NCBI RefSeq assembly: GCF_965198575.1
Contig: NZ_OZ240671.1
Location: forward strand, 124,001 to 188,000
DNA: 64,000 nucleotides
Direction: 5' to 3'
Source: Lichenicola sp965198575
GTDB taxonomy: Bacteria > Pseudomonadota > Alphaproteobacteria > Acetobacterales > Acetobacteraceae
Part shown: positions 63,901-64,000 of the stretch, in pieces
Layout: every line of letters starts with the position of its first letter
How positions within the stretch are numbered: the stretch's first letter is position 1
Notes under the pieces: generated by a model
Told to the model about the DNA's origin: nothing
Database searches by the model: none
The model's input: only the letters and a program-made list of their open reading frames with translations
Position numbers and translations under genes: made by a program

Positions 63901-63914
63901 AGCTGCCCGACCGG

Positions 63915-64000
63915 TCAGCTCATGATCGAGGCCGGCTCGGCCTCCTGGTCCGTCAACGGCCAGACCGAGCGCCGCAGCGCATGCGGATCGTCGGCGAGAC
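63915..64000 (-). CDS. C-terminal end of a minus-strand gene, truncated by the window
   Basis: Reading the minus strand in from the right edge gives 27 open codons ending ...LTDQEAEPASIMS and a TGA at 63915-63917, convergent with dgt. Too short to identify. It could also be a chance frame. Confidence 0.35.
   Translation of the reverse strand, partial: LADDPHALRRSVWPLTDQEAEPASIMS

Overview
The window looks like the chromosome of a high-GC alphaproteobacterium. The ntrY-ntrX-hfq-hflX series, the rlpA-dacC-tmk-holB-metG-tatD run, the prkA-DUF444-spoVR operon and the overlapping gatCAB genes all fit that class. Family Acetobacteraceae is a reasonable guess from protein flavour, but it is an inference. 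About two thirds of the window is host housekeeping DNA. One contiguous contractile-tailed phage block, entirely on the minus strand, fills roughly 29.5-52.1 kb.

Layout. 1-5.2 kb: the end of ntrY, then ntrX, hfq and hflX, with mazG convergent. 5.3-8.4 kb: an MFS transporter and a lambda-crystallin-type 3-hydroxyacyl-CoA dehydrogenase, divergent from a GntR/FCD regulator. A perfect 21-bp palindrome in the shared promoter region is the probable operator. 8.4-13.3 kb: spoVR, DUF444 and prkA (transcribed prkA first), a stress/starvation operon. 13.6-21.6 kb: a minus-strand operon transcribed mltB, rlpA, dacC, tmk, holB, metG, tatD, MBL hydrolase, joining cell-wall remodelling to dTMP synthesis, DNA replication and Met-tRNA charging. 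21.7-29.5 kb: envelope-related genes, namely a repeat protein, an AsmA-like protein, a DedA-like membrane protein coupled to an ATP-grasp enzyme, an orphan MlaD-like protein, UppP, an SGNH hydrolase and a GT-A glycosyltransferase.

29.5-52.1 kb: the phage block, read right to left as HTH protein, regulator, terminator, small protein, TerS, TerL, portal, scaffold, capsid, connector-region genes, tail terminator, sheath, tube, tail chaperone, tape measure, baseplate hub and wedge, tail fibre and endolysin. I found no integrase, repressor, replication gene or holin. Three features stand out: an intein inside the Walker A motif of TerL with class 3 (W-C-T) hallmarks; a canonical A-AAA-AAC slippery site that joins the tail chaperone to a conserved-looking 57-residue extension; and a tail-terminator-like domain fused to a GH99/WbsX-like glycoside hydrolase domain.

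52.4-64 kb: a small secreted protein, tRNA-Ser(GCT), gatB-gatA-gatC, ruvX, a heme oxygenase whose 3' end overlaps tRNA-Val(GAC) antisense, an N-formylglutamate amidohydrolase, a strong candidate small RNA (promoter, 5' hairpin, CCUCCC anti-Shine-Dalgarno segment and Rho-independent terminator), a lytic transglycosylase, htpG, a nicotinamidase with no conventional start codon, and dgt. All coordinates and motifs were read by eye. Family names rest on recalled motifs and gene order, not on database searches.
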